Shown one piece after another: positions 25,869 through 32,223 of a stretch of 32,223 nt of DNA. Numbering within the stretch: position 1 is the first letter of the stretch; each line of letters starts with the position of its first letter. This DNA is from Aquificaceae bacterium (GTDB lineage Bacteria > Aquificota > Aquificia > Aquificales > Aquificaceae). Both the position numbers and the translations under genes were made by a program. The notes below the pieces were generated by a model. That model searched no databases. It was given only the letters and a program-made list of their open reading frames with translations, and was not told the origin of the DNA. The stretch lies in the NCBI GenBank assembly GCA_025062075.1, contig JANXBA010000026.1, forward strand, positions 1 to 32,223. The letters are read 5' to 3'.

Positions 25869-26456
25869 ATGAGAAAGGTAAGCAGAGAGGAGATACTCAA
25901 CATATACGAGTACGAGAAGGTGCGTCCTCAGAAGGTGCAGGAGATAATCGAGCTCAAAAAGCACAGGAGGGTTTTCATAGAGCCTTGGGTGCACCTCGTT
26001 TTTGAAAACAGGGATACGGTGTGGTTTCAGGTTCAGGAGATGATAAGAGCGGAGCGCATGGTCCGGGAAGAGGAGATACAGCATGAGCTGGAGGTCTACA
26101 ACGAGCTCGTGCCCGACAGGGGAGAGCTCTCGGTGACCATGTTCATAGAGATACCAGAGGCCAGCGAAAGGAGACGCATACTGCCACAGCTGGTGGGCAT
26201 ACACGACCACCTTTACTTCCACATCGGAGGTAAGCACACGGTCAGGGCGTTGCCAGACGAGAGGAGCAAAGAGGACTACGAATACGGGAAGGCGGCGGTG
26301 GTGCACTTTCTCAAGGTTAAGTTTACAGACGAGCAGGTAGAGGACTTCAAAAGAGAGGAGGTCCGCATAGAGATAAGCCACCCCAACTACAGAGCCCTAA
26401 CCATTCTACCGCAGGAGGTAAAGGCGGAGCTTATAAAAGACCTGACCTCCGAGTAA
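25869..26456 (+). CDS. DUF3501 family protein
   Basis: This 195-residue protein matches the DUF3501 pattern throughout: an N-terminal helix with EEILNIYEYEKVRPQKVQEI, then KKHRRVFIEPWVHLVFENRDTVWFQVQEMIRAERM, ELEVYNELVPDRGELSVTMFIEIP, RRRILPQLVGI and KAAVVHFLKVKF near the end. The family has no established biochemical function. In other bacteria it often neighbours rubrerythrin/iron-sulfur redox genes, but none is here. It has its own perfect sigma-70 promoter and Shine-Dalgarno, suggesting strong constitutive expression. It ends at TAA inside the putative corA -10 box. Confidence 0.8.
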   Translation: MRKVSREEILNIYEYEKVRPQKVQEIIELKKHRRVFIEPWVHLVFENRDTVWFQVQEMIRAERMVREEEIQHELEVYNELVPDRGELSVTMFIEIPEASERRRILPQLVGIHDHLYFHIGGKHTVRALPDERSKEDYEYGKAAVVHFLKVKFTDEQVEDFKREEVRIEISHPNYRALTILPQEVKAELIKDLTSE

Positions 26457-26459
26457 AAT
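26454..26459 (+). promoter_or_regulatory. Putative -10 of corA embedded in the DUF3501 stop codon
   Basis: TAAAAT begins with the DUF3501 TAA stop and ends 8 bases before the corA ATG at 26468, close to leaderless spacing. There is no Shine-Dalgarno before corA. Confidence 0.4.
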
Positions 26460-26467
26460 ATTCTCTT

Positions 26468-27409
26468 ATGATAAACGTCTATGCCAGCGTGGGGGGCGTC
26501 TTTAAAAAGTTTGGTCTTGACCAGTTTGGAGACATAAGGCAGGAGGCGGTTATATGGCTTGATGTGGAAAAGCCCGGGGATGCGGAGATAGACTGGCTTA
26601 GAAGCGCCATAGGTTTCCAGATGCCCCCCAGGGAGGTCTTTGGAGACATAGAGATAAGCAGTAAGTACAAGGAAGAGGGCGAAGCCATATACATGAACTT
26701 GTCTTTTGTGATACAGCAGAAGGAGGACATAAGCGTAGAGCCCGTGCTCTTTTTCATAAAGGGCAGGTACATGGTGAGCATACGCTACAGGGACATACCC
26801 AGTATGCTCATCTTCGTAAAAAGGATGGAGCAAGCTCCGGCCAGCTTCCAGTTTCCCGAGGCCATCTTTTCCCAGATAGTGCACATCGAGGTGGACAGGC
26901 TCGGAGACAGGCTGGAGATACTGGGAAGGAGGATAAGAAACCTCCGGAAGGAGGTCTTCGTAGAGCAGTCAGAGGAAATCATAAGGGAGATATCCTACTA
27001 CGACGAGCTCAACATCACCATAAGGGAGACCATAAACGAAAAGCTCAGAATACTGAGCCACTTTGTGAAAAGCCCCAAGGTAAACGCCCAGACAAAGAGG
27101 GACATAAAGATTGCCCTGGACGACCTGCACACCCTTTTGGACTACACAAGCTTTTACATGGACAAGCTGGACAGCATTCAAAACTCCCTGCTGGGGCTTA
27201 TCTCCATAAAGCAGAATGAGGCGGTAAAGGTCTTCACCGTGCTTGCCACCATATTCCTGCCAGCCACCTTAATAGCCAGCATCTTTGGCATGAACTTTGA
27301 AAACATGCCAGAGCTCCACTGGCGATACGGTTATCCCTTTTCCCTTCTTCTTATGCTGGGGACTACCCTGTCCCTCATATACTGGGTCAAAAGAAAAGGT
27401 TGGCTATGA
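26468..27409 (+). CDS. corA: CorA-family magnesium/divalent metal transporter
   Basis: This 313-residue CorA-family channel has a large N-terminal cytoplasmic alpha/beta domain and a long stalk helix (about 190-260). Two C-terminal membrane helices flank the signature GMN motif in ASIFGMNFENMPEL. The second helix is FSLLLMLGTTLSLIYWV, followed by a short basic tail. Length and layout are standard for the pentameric family. Magnesium is the probable ion, though cobalt or nickel is possible in this branch. Its stop overlaps the next ATG (ATGA within ATGATAA). Confidence 0.93.
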   Translation: MINVYASVGGVFKKFGLDQFGDIRQEAVIWLDVEKPGDAEIDWLRSAIGFQMPPREVFGDIEISSKYKEEGEAIYMNLSFVIQQKEDISVEPVLFFIKGRYMVSIRYRDIPSMLIFVKRMEQAPASFQFPEAIFSQIVHIEVDRLGDRLEILGRRIRNLRKEVFVEQSEEIIREISYYDELNITIRETINEKLRILSHFVKSPKVNAQTKRDIKIALDDLHTLLDYTSFYMDKLDSIQNSLLGLISIKQNEAVKVFTVLATIFLPATLIASIFGMNFENMPELHWRYGYPFSLLLMLGTTLSLIYWVKRKGWL

Positions 27410-27858
27410 TAAAGAGCTACAGCAGGGAAGACTTACTGATAGGTTTTTTTGTCCTCTTTGCCCTGCTCTACCCTTTCTTTATAACCTTGCTCATTTTTTT
27501 GGAGGAAGTGCGGGAAAAGAACAACAAAATGCAAGAACTGCGCGCCTTTTACAGCTTCCTGCTTGGTTTGGAAGAGTGTAGGCAAGAAAGGGCACAGGAG
27601 CTCTCAGGGCTTATGGCAGAGAGACTTTCTCAAAGCATGGGAGGTGCGGAGGGCCTGCTGAAAACCTGCAACGCCTACAGGAAGGCTTACCCCTCCGCCC
27701 GTGCGGAGGAGAAAACCCTCAGGGAAGGTGAGCTCCAGGTAGAACTCATAAAAAAGGAAAAGGGAATGACCCAGAGGCTCCTCTCCGTGCGCCTCTACTA
27801 CGGCGGTGAGGGAGAGAGTCTGAAGATAGAAAAAGTAGAGTATGAAAAAGGGAATTGA
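27406..27858 (+). CDS. Hypothetical single-pass membrane protein
   Basis: This 150-residue protein starts best at the ATG overlapping the corA stop, not the TTG two codons earlier. One N-terminal membrane helix (LLIGFFVLFALLYPFFITLLIFL) is followed by a helical, charged soluble part (EEVREKNNKMQELRAFYSFLLGLEECRQERAQ) and a beta-like end (LQVELIKKEKGMTQRLLSVRLYYGG). Topology suggests a membrane-anchored protein with an outside or coiled-coil domain, somewhat like pilin-type or septal proteins, but I recognise no family. It overlaps the ROK kinase by 17 bases. Confidence 0.55.
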   Translation: MIKSYSREDLLIGFFVLFALLYPFFITLLIFLEEVREKNNKMQELRAFYSFLLGLEECRQERAQELSGLMAERLSQSMGGAEGLLKTCNAYRKAYPSARAEEKTLREGELQVELIKKEKGMTQRLLSVRLYYGGEGESLKIEKVEYEKGN

Positions 27859-28714
27859 CATAGGGGGGACTTTCGTAAAGGTCTTCTGGGAGGACGGCAC
27901 TAGGGAAAAGCACTACATAAAGGAGCTGTCCAAAGACAGACAGGCCTTCCTGACGAAGGTCAGAGAAATAGCCCTCTCGGGAGAGCCGGAAGCGGTAGGC
28001 GTGGCGGTGGCAGGCTTTACCTCCACGGAGGGCGTGGTCTACAGGTCACCCAACATACCTGCGCTGGACGGCGTAAACCTACGAGAACTTTTCAAGGGGT
28101 TAAAGGTCAAGGTGGTCAATGACGTGTCCGCAGGGGCTTACGGCGAGTGGTTTTACGAGCACAGAGACAGCAAGGTGCTACTCTTCGTGGCGATAGGCAC
28201 AGGATTGGGCGGGGGGCTGGTGGTAGAGGGAAGGCCCTTTTTGGGCGCTTGCGGGTGCAGTTTGGAGCTGGGGCACCACACCATAAGGGTGGGAGGTGAG
28301 AGGTGTAGCTGTGGTAGGTTGGGCTGTTGGGAGGCCTACTGCTCCTCCTACGGGCTGGAGAGGACCTACCAGAGGCTCTCCGGCGAGACCCTGAAGGACT
28401 TTCACATAGTCCAGAGAGCTCTACAGGGAGAGCCTTACGCTCTCAAGGCGGTGCAGGAGTTCAAAGAGCACCTCCTGACAGGGCTCATGAACGCGGTCCA
28501 CCTTTTTAACCCAGACAGGGTGGTGCTGGGGGGTGGTCTGATAGACCTCATGGCGGGCCTGCTGGAGGGCCTTGAGGAGGAGCTGAAAGCTACATGCGAA
28601 AGCTTACCTGCTAAGTGCCTTCGCCTGTTCTTTTCCCGGTGCGCGGAGTACTGTATGGCACGGGGTGCTCTGGCTCTGAGCCTGACGGACGACACTCAGG
28701 CCAAGTTGGCGTAA
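27842..28714 (+). CDS. ROK-family sugar kinase (glucokinase-like)
   Basis: This 290-residue actin-fold kinase of the ROK family has the N-terminal phosphate loop GIDIGGTFVKVFWEDG, the catalytic-Asp region VVNDVSAGAYGEWFY and ATP site AIGTGLGGGLVVEG. The ELGHHTIRV segment is followed by the zinc motif CSCGRLGCWEAYCS typical of ROK proteins, and VVLGGGLIDLMAGLLE comes near the end. It probably phosphorylates glucose or another hexose, but ROK substrates vary and there is no DNA-binding domain, so it is an enzyme rather than a repressor. It converges with the minus-strand hypothetical, overlapping by 19 bases. Confidence 0.88.
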   Translation: MKKGIDIGGTFVKVFWEDGTREKHYIKELSKDRQAFLTKVREIALSGEPEAVGVAVAGFTSTEGVVYRSPNIPALDGVNLRELFKGLKVKVVNDVSAGAYGEWFYEHRDSKVLLFVAIGTGLGGGLVVEGRPFLGACGCSLELGHHTIRVGGERCSCGRLGCWEAYCSSYGLERTYQRLSGETLKDFHIVQRALQGEPYALKAVQEFKEHLLTGLMNAVHLFNPDRVVLGGGLIDLMAGLLEGLEEELKATCESLPAKCLRLFFSRCAEYCMARGALALSLTDDTQAKLA

Positions 28715-29154
28715 GCCCTTCTTGCCAGCACTATCTGGTACTTGAGGAAGTTGGAAAAGTCCCGGAGCTCTTGGGCTATTTGCATCATGCGGTGGTGCCC
28801 TCCCGTGCGGTAGGTCTCCTCAAGACCCCCAAGAATGAGTCCTATTCTCTGGAGAGGCTCTCTCGGACCTACGCCTTCTAGGAATATGGGACACGCACTC
28901 TCTATGGTAGGTAACACTACGCCTATCCAGGATAGGGCCTCCAAGGCTAGACTCAGAGAGTAGTCCACGGGGTAGTCCTCCGTTTCAGAAGAGGCAAGAA
29001 GCTGACTTATAAGGTCAAGGAGCTCCACGTTGTAGTAAAGCAGGTCAAAGGCAGTGTTGGTGCTAACCCTTGCTCTGTGAGAGAGCAGGAGCAGGTTTAT
29101 CAACCTTTCCTGCATGTGCAAGAGCTCTTCAATTCTCTCTACGAGCCCTTTCAT
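28696..29154 (-). CDS. Hypothetical all-helical protein downstream of hslU
   Basis: This 152-residue protein appears entirely alpha-helical, with leucine-rich segments ([51 protein letters not shown]) and no signal peptide or membrane segment. I do not recognise it. Its ATG overlaps the hslU stop (ATGA), so it is co-translated with hslU and could be an adaptor or an unrelated soluble factor; that is inference. Its 3' end overlaps the ROK gene tail to tail by 19 bases. Confidence 0.6.
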   Translation of the reverse strand: MKGLVERIEELLHMQERLINLLLLSHRARVSTNTAFDLLYYNVELLDLISQLLASSETEDYPVDYSLSLALEALSWIGVVLPTIESACPIFLEGVGPREPLQRIGLILGGLEETYRTGGHHRMMQIAQELRDFSNFLKYQIVLARRAYANLA

Positions 29155-30497
29155 AGTATGTACTTGGAAAGCTCCGCGTCCTTGACTATGCCTTCTAGCT
29201 TCGCCTTTACGAAGCGAGCGTCTATTATGATTCTCTGACCTGAGAGCTCCGGGGCGTTGAAGGATATGTCCTCAAGGAGCTTTTCCATCACCGTGTGAAG
29301 CCTTCGGGCTCCGATGTTCTCCGTGCGGTCGTTGGCCTCCTCCGCTATGCGGGCAATCTCTTCTATGGCCTCCTCCGTAAACTCCAGCTCCACTCCCTCC
29401 GTCCTGAGGAGCTCCGCGTACTGCACCGTCAGGGCGTTTTTGGGCTCGCGCAGGATTTTTACGAAGTCCTCCCGCGTGAGCGGACTCAGCTCCACTCTGA
29501 TGGGAAAGCGACCTTGGAGCTCGGGCATCAGGTCTGAGGGCTTGGACATGTGAAAGGCACCCGCGGAGATAAAAAGAATGTGGTCGGTGCGCACGGGACC
29601 GTACTTGGTCTTTACTACGGTTCCCTCCACTATGGGAAGCAGGTCCCTCTGCACGCCCTCTCGAGACACGCCAGGACCGGGGCCGGGCGTCTTGACCGCT
29701 ATCTTATCTATCTCGTCTATAAAGATTATTCCGAAGTTCTCCGCCCTGTAGATGGCCTCGCGGGACACCTCTTCTTGGTCTATGAGTTTCTCTGCCTCTT
29801 CTGACTCAAAGACCTGTAAGGCCTCCTTTACCTTCAGCTTTCTCCTTTTTCTGCCTCCTAGATTGCCAAGCATGTTTTTGAGTTGTTCCTCCAGCTCTTC
29901 CAGGCCGGGCGGTCCTGCGATACCTATAAGGGGCACAACCCTTTCTTGAACCTCCACCTCCACTATCTTGTCTTCCAACTCGCCTCTTCTGAGCCTTTCC
30001 CTGTACTCTTCTCGCTTACCCAGTTCCTGCGCTCCTCTAATGCCAAAGCTCAGTTGCTGGGGTAGTATGTAGTCCAGAAGTCTCTCTTCGGCCAACCTTT
30101 TTGCCCTTTCCCTCACCTCTTGCATCTTCTCCTGCTTGACCATCTGGTAGGAGACCTCCACCAGCTCCCTCACCATGGACTCCACGTCTCTGCCCACGTA
30201 GCCCACCTCCGTGTACTTGGTGGCTTCCACCTTCACGAAGGGAGCCTTTATGAGCTGGGCTATGCGCCGGGCTATCTCCGTCTTTCCTACACCCGTAGGA
30301 CCTATCATCATAAGGTTCTTAGGAGCCACCTCGTCTCTGATGTATTCGGGCAATTTCTGCCTTCGCCAGCGGTTTCTCAAGGCTATGGCTACAGCCTTTT
30401 TAGCCCTTTCCTGACCTACGATGTACTTGTCTAACTCCTCTACGATTCTTTTCGGAGTTAGCTCCTCCAGAAGGTCAGAAGGGTATCTCGTCGTCAT
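29151..30497 (-). CDS. hslU: ATP-dependent protease ATPase subunit HslU
   Basis: This 448-residue AAA+ unfoldase of the HslVU (ClpYQ) protease starts with [32 protein letters not shown]. It has Walker [14 protein letters not shown], pore loop [10 protein letters not shown], the HslU-specific I-domain (about residues 110-240, highly charged), Walker [12 protein letters not shown] and the C-terminal [12 protein letters not shown] and [12 protein letters not shown] segments. The C-terminus KYIL resembles the HslV-contacting tail. The peptidase HslV is not adjacent; it must be elsewhere in the genome. The ATG lies 23 bases inside the upstream hypothetical. Confidence 0.95.
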   Translation of the reverse strand: MTTRYPSDLLEELTPKRIVEELDKYIVGQERAKKAVAIALRNRWRRQKLPEYIRDEVAPKNLMMIGPTGVGKTEIARRIAQLIKAPFVKVEATKYTEVGYVGRDVESMVRELVEVSYQMVKQEKMQEVRERAKRLAEERLLDYILPQQLSFGIRGAQELGKREEYRERLRRGELEDKIVEVEVQERVVPLIGIAGPPGLEELEEQLKNMLGNLGGRKRRKLKVKEALQVFESEEAEKLIDQEEVSREAIYRAENFGIIFIDEIDKIAVKTPGPGPGVSREGVQRDLLPIVEGTVVKTKYGPVRTDHILFISAGAFHMSKPSDLMPELQGRFPIRVELSPLTREDFVKILREPKNALTVQYAELLRTEGVELEFTEEAIEEIARIAEEANDRTENIGARRLHTVMEKLLEDISFNAPELSGQRIIIDARFVKAKLEGIVKDAELSKYIL

Positions 30498-30942
30498 CCA
30501 CCTTCTCCCACTCTATGGTTTCCACTTCTACGCTCTTTACCACGTCTTCCAGAAAGCTTTTGAGGTCCTCCGGGAAGGGGAGGGGCTTGTAGCTGAGAGG
30601 AAAAACCCTGCGCACCACCTCCGGGGGTGGGTTTCCCAGACCCAGTGCGGGTTCTATGACCTTGGGCAGGCGCTTGGAGGCCTCCAGACAGGCCATTCTG
30701 TAGGCCTCCGAGAGTGCAGTCTCTATGTCGGAGAAACGGGCTATCTCCTCCCCGCACTCGTAGAGGACTATTTGGTAAGCCCCCCGCTTAAAAGCCTCCC
30801 AATCAGGGACTTCTCTTATGTACTGCTTGCCTTGCCATTCAACGGTCCTGACACAGCTCCTGTCTTTCAACCTAAAGGAGATGACGTAGGTGTCCACCAG
30901 ATACCTGTCTGCGTAAACATCTGGGAAAAGGTAGAATTCCAT
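30475..30942 (-). CDS. Hypothetical protein leading the hslU operon
   Basis: This 155-residue soluble protein starts at [20 protein letters not shown]. The track's longer start (30990) would run through the promoter, and the TATTAT box 7 bases before the ATG at 30942 supports the shorter form. The N-terminal half looks like a beta-rich domain ([21 protein letters not shown]), the second half is helical, and the end is strongly acidic ([12 protein letters not shown]). I do not recognise a family. Coupling with hslU (23-base overlap) suggests a role in proteolysis or simply shared regulation; that is inference. Confidence 0.6.
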   Translation of the reverse strand: MEFYLFPDVYADRYLVDTYVISFRLKDRSCVRTVEWQGKQYIREVPDWEAFKRGAYQIVLYECGEEIARFSDIETALSEAYRMACLEASKRLPKVIEPALGLGNPPPEVVRRVFPLSYKPLPFPEDLKSFLEDVVKSVEVETIEWEKVDDDEIPF

Positions 30943-30948
30943 AGGTCT

Positions 30949-30955
30949 TATAATA
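30949..30955. promoter_or_regulatory. Bidirectional -10 box shared by tsaE and the hslU operon
   Basis: TATAATA reads TATAAT on the plus strand (30949-30954; 9 bases before the tsaE GTG) and TATTAT on the minus strand (30955-30950; 7 bases before the hypothetical ATG). Both start codons lie within 24 bases of each other, so one symmetric AT-rich element appears to fire both ways. Confidence 0.5.
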
Positions 30956-30963
30956 TAACACTG

Positions 30964-31395
30964 GTGCAGGTCTTTTCCAATTCTGAGCAAGAGACGCTAA
31001 AACTGGGGGAGCTGATAGCCAGCTTTCTAAAGGGTGACGAAGTTCTGTGTCTGGTGGGCGAACTGGGTGCGGGCAAAACCACGCTGGTCAAGGGCATAGC
31101 CAGAGGCATGGGTCTTTTAGAAGGCTATCAGGTCAGGAGTCCCACCTTTACGCTGGTGAACGAGTACCCTACCAAGAAGGGCCCCCTCATTCACGCAGAC
31201 CTCTACAGGGTCCGCAACTTAGACCTGTGGGAGTTTGTGGGAAAGGGTGTTTTAGTGGTAGAGTGGGCAGAAGGCCTACCCTTTTGCCACTGCACCATAC
31301 GTATCCAAATCCTGCAAGAGGGACGCCTCTTGAGCTTCTCCGGCTGTCAGGAGCTCCTTGAAGGGCTCTCCTCTAAACTTACTCAAAGAGACTAA
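30964..31395 (+). CDS. tsaE: tRNA threonylcarbamoyladenosine biosynthesis ATPase TsaE
   Basis: This small P-loop ATPase of about 143 residues has Walker A GELGAGKTTLVKG, then VRSPTFTLVNEYPT, LIHADLYRVRN and LVVEWAEGLPF, the family's conserved order. TsaE drives turnover of the TsaBDE complex that makes t6A37. The track's 324-residue ORF is an antisense extension over the neighbouring hypothetical. GTG at 30964 fits the domain start and lies just after a TATAAT box; CTG at 30961 is an alternative. TsaD is also encoded in this window (8963). The stop is 52 bases before the MglB-like gene. Confidence 0.92.
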   Translation: MQVFSNSEQETLKLGELIASFLKGDEVLCLVGELGAGKTTLVKGIARGMGLLEGYQVRSPTFTLVNEYPTKKGPLIHADLYRVRNLDLWEFVGKGVLVVEWAEGLPFCHCTIRIQILQEGRLLSFSGCQELLEGLSSKLTQRD

Positions 31396-31447
31396 CTACG
31401 CAGATTGTGTAAGCATATATTATATTTATTTATGGTGGGGGAAAAAA

Positions 31448-31933
31448 ATGGAGCTTGATTTAGTAGAATACGAATTAGACGAGCAGATAAAGAAGCAGGT
31501 AGAGGCGACAATGCAGAACCTTCTAAAGAAAACATCCGCAAGCGTGGTAATACTGACCGACGACGCAGGCAGAATAATAGACATAAGAGGCAACGTAAAA
31601 AACCACGTAGAAACCGAGTTCATCGCTACCCTCGTAAGTGGCCTTTTCAGTGCCGCTGTGGAGATGAGTAAACTCCTAAACATAGGCCAGCTTGATTTCT
31701 TGAATTACGAGAGCAAAGACACGGAAGTGGTGATGAAGCACATACCACCAAGGTTCCTTTTGGGAGTAATAGCCACGAAGAAAACTTCCCTCGGTGGCCT
31801 CAGACTCTTCCTGAAGGAGGCTAGTCTAATCCTTAGTAAAGTGTTAGAAAATGCTCAGATGCTGCCTGCAAAGACGGTAAAAATCGACGTAGCGGAGCTG
31901 GAGAGAAGGCTAAACCAAATCCTTTCGGAGTAG
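31448..31933 (+). CDS. Roadblock/LC7-domain protein, MglB-like
   Basis: This 161-residue protein has a Roadblock/LC7 domain: an N-terminal helix (ELDEQIKKQVEATMQNLLKK), then SASVVILTDDAGRIIDIRG, the Roadblock strand-turn typical of MglB, and TEFIATLVSGLFSAAVEMSKLLN. The core ends with LFLKEASLILSKVLE. MglB proteins activate the GTPase MglA and set cell polarity in motile bacteria. The next gene encodes an MglA-like GTPase, supporting this role. The track extends upstream to 31358; the ATG at 31448 follows a GGTGGGGG ribosome site. The AT-rich upstream region (TATTAT at 31418-31423) probably holds the promoter. Confidence 0.8.
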   Translation: MELDLVEYELDEQIKKQVEATMQNLLKKTSASVVILTDDAGRIIDIRGNVKNHVETEFIATLVSGLFSAAVEMSKLLNIGQLDFLNYESKDTEVVMKHIPPRFLLGVIATKKTSLGGLRLFLKEASLILSKVLENAQMLPAKTVKIDVAELERRLNQILSE

Positions 31934-31937
31934 CGCC

Positions 31938-32223
31938 ATGAAGCTCAAGATTGTCTACTTTGGCTCAAGCCTTGCGGGCAAAAGCACAAACGTAAAAAAA
32001 CTCTACGAGATACTAAAGAAAAAGGGGCTGGTCAAGGGCGACATGATGGTCATGGAAACTGAAGAGAAGAGAACCCTATTTGTGGAGATGTTCATAAGCT
32101 CTATCAGCATAAATGGCTACGAGCTTGAGCTGAAGGTGCTGACCACGCCCGGCCAGTTCAGACTGCATCCTCTTAGAAAGACAATAATGAAGGGGGTGGA
32201 CGGTTTGGTCTTCGTGGTGGACA
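31938..32223 (+). CDS. MglA-like Ras-type small GTPase, 3' partial (not in ORF track)
   Basis: The frame opens 4 bases after the MglB-like stop and runs off the window end with 95 codons visible. The P-loop is GSSLAGKST (residues 9-17), followed by NVKKLYEIL, the usual MglA continuation. The switch II-type motif TTPGQ is at about 69-73 and GLVFVVD (beta-strand before the nucleotide base site) comes at the break. MglA controls front-rear polarity or motility machinery together with MglB. The order mglB-mglA is that of known cassettes. It is missing from the track only because no stop is present. Confidence 0.85.
   Translation, partial: MKLKIVYFGSSLAGKSTNVKKLYEILKKKGLVKGDMMVMETEEKRTLFVEMFISSISINGYELELKVLTTPGQFRLHPLRKTIMKGVDGLVFVVD

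Noticed and set aside
25740-26381. 213-residue minus-strand ORF over hisC end and DUF3501
   Set aside because: It would cross a perfect plus-strand promoter, and the DUF3501 frame is clearly the coding one.
30421-30963. 181-codon upstream extension of tsaE
   Set aside because: Antisense to the hypothetical gene and hslU start; TsaE is normally about 140-160 residues and begins at the GTG near 30964.

Overview
The window reads as one dense stretch of a bacterial core chromosome, with no insertion sequence, prophage, integron, CRISPR array or rRNA that I can see. Gene content and protein style suggest a thermophilic chemolithoautotroph of the Aquificota (Aquificales-like): CimA-type citramalate synthase, a futalosine-pathway MqnD, a stand-alone nuoE-nuoF pair, lpxD with an OmpH/Skp chaperone (so an outer membrane), Lys/Glu/Arg-rich proteins and almost no intergenic DNA. 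The base composition looks above 50% GC, which is higher than I would expect for the best-known Aquificaceae, so I do not name a genus.

Layout: (A) 1-4403, plus strand: 3' part of a CrtI-type FAD oxidoreductase, a LytS-type histidine kinase, a 33-residue membrane peptide missing from the ORF track, a flavin-reductase-like protein, DUF454 and DUF2269 membrane proteins, and a photolyase. (B) 4385-5717, minus: an SDR oxidoreductase and a QueC-like enzyme. (C) 5789-9967, plus: cimA, a secreted hypothetical, a CtpA protease and tsaD. (D) 9968-10864, minus: fmt. (E) 10906-11610, plus: purC. (F) 11598-15293, minus: obg, a NurA-like protein, an AEC transporter and a PA2779/PA2778 (C39 peptidase) pair. 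(G) 15316-23462, plus: uvsE, tRNA-Leu(UAG), tig, clpP, clpX, skp/ompH, lpxD, mqnD, nuoE, nuoF, followed by a decayed recR remnant. (H) 23682-24482, minus: a ChaN-like protein. (I) 24525-28714, plus: a small RHH-like protein, hisC, DUF3501, corA, a membrane protein and a ROK kinase. (J) 28696-30942, minus: a hypothetical, hslU and a helical hypothetical. (K) 30964-end, plus: tsaE, a Roadblock/MglB-like protein and a truncated MglA-like GTPase.

Themes: protein quality control (tig-clpP-clpX, hslU, ctpA, skp), t6A tRNA modification (tsaD, tsaE), UV/DNA repair (photolyase, uvsE, NurA-like, dead recR) and quinone/Complex I functions. Most genes in a block overlap by 1-30 bases, which implies translational coupling. 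I see no convincing intrinsic terminator and no gene-free stretch longer than about 220 bases.

The most unusual signals are: a recR pseudogene that has lost its N-terminus and three internal blocks and now underlies the 3' end of chaN; a repeated promoter architecture in which a TATAAT-like -10 sits exactly 7 bases before the start codon (predicted leaderless mRNAs) in at least six genes; -10 boxes that contain the stop codon of the upstream gene; and one perfect TTGACA-17-TATAAT promoter driving a DUF3501 gene.
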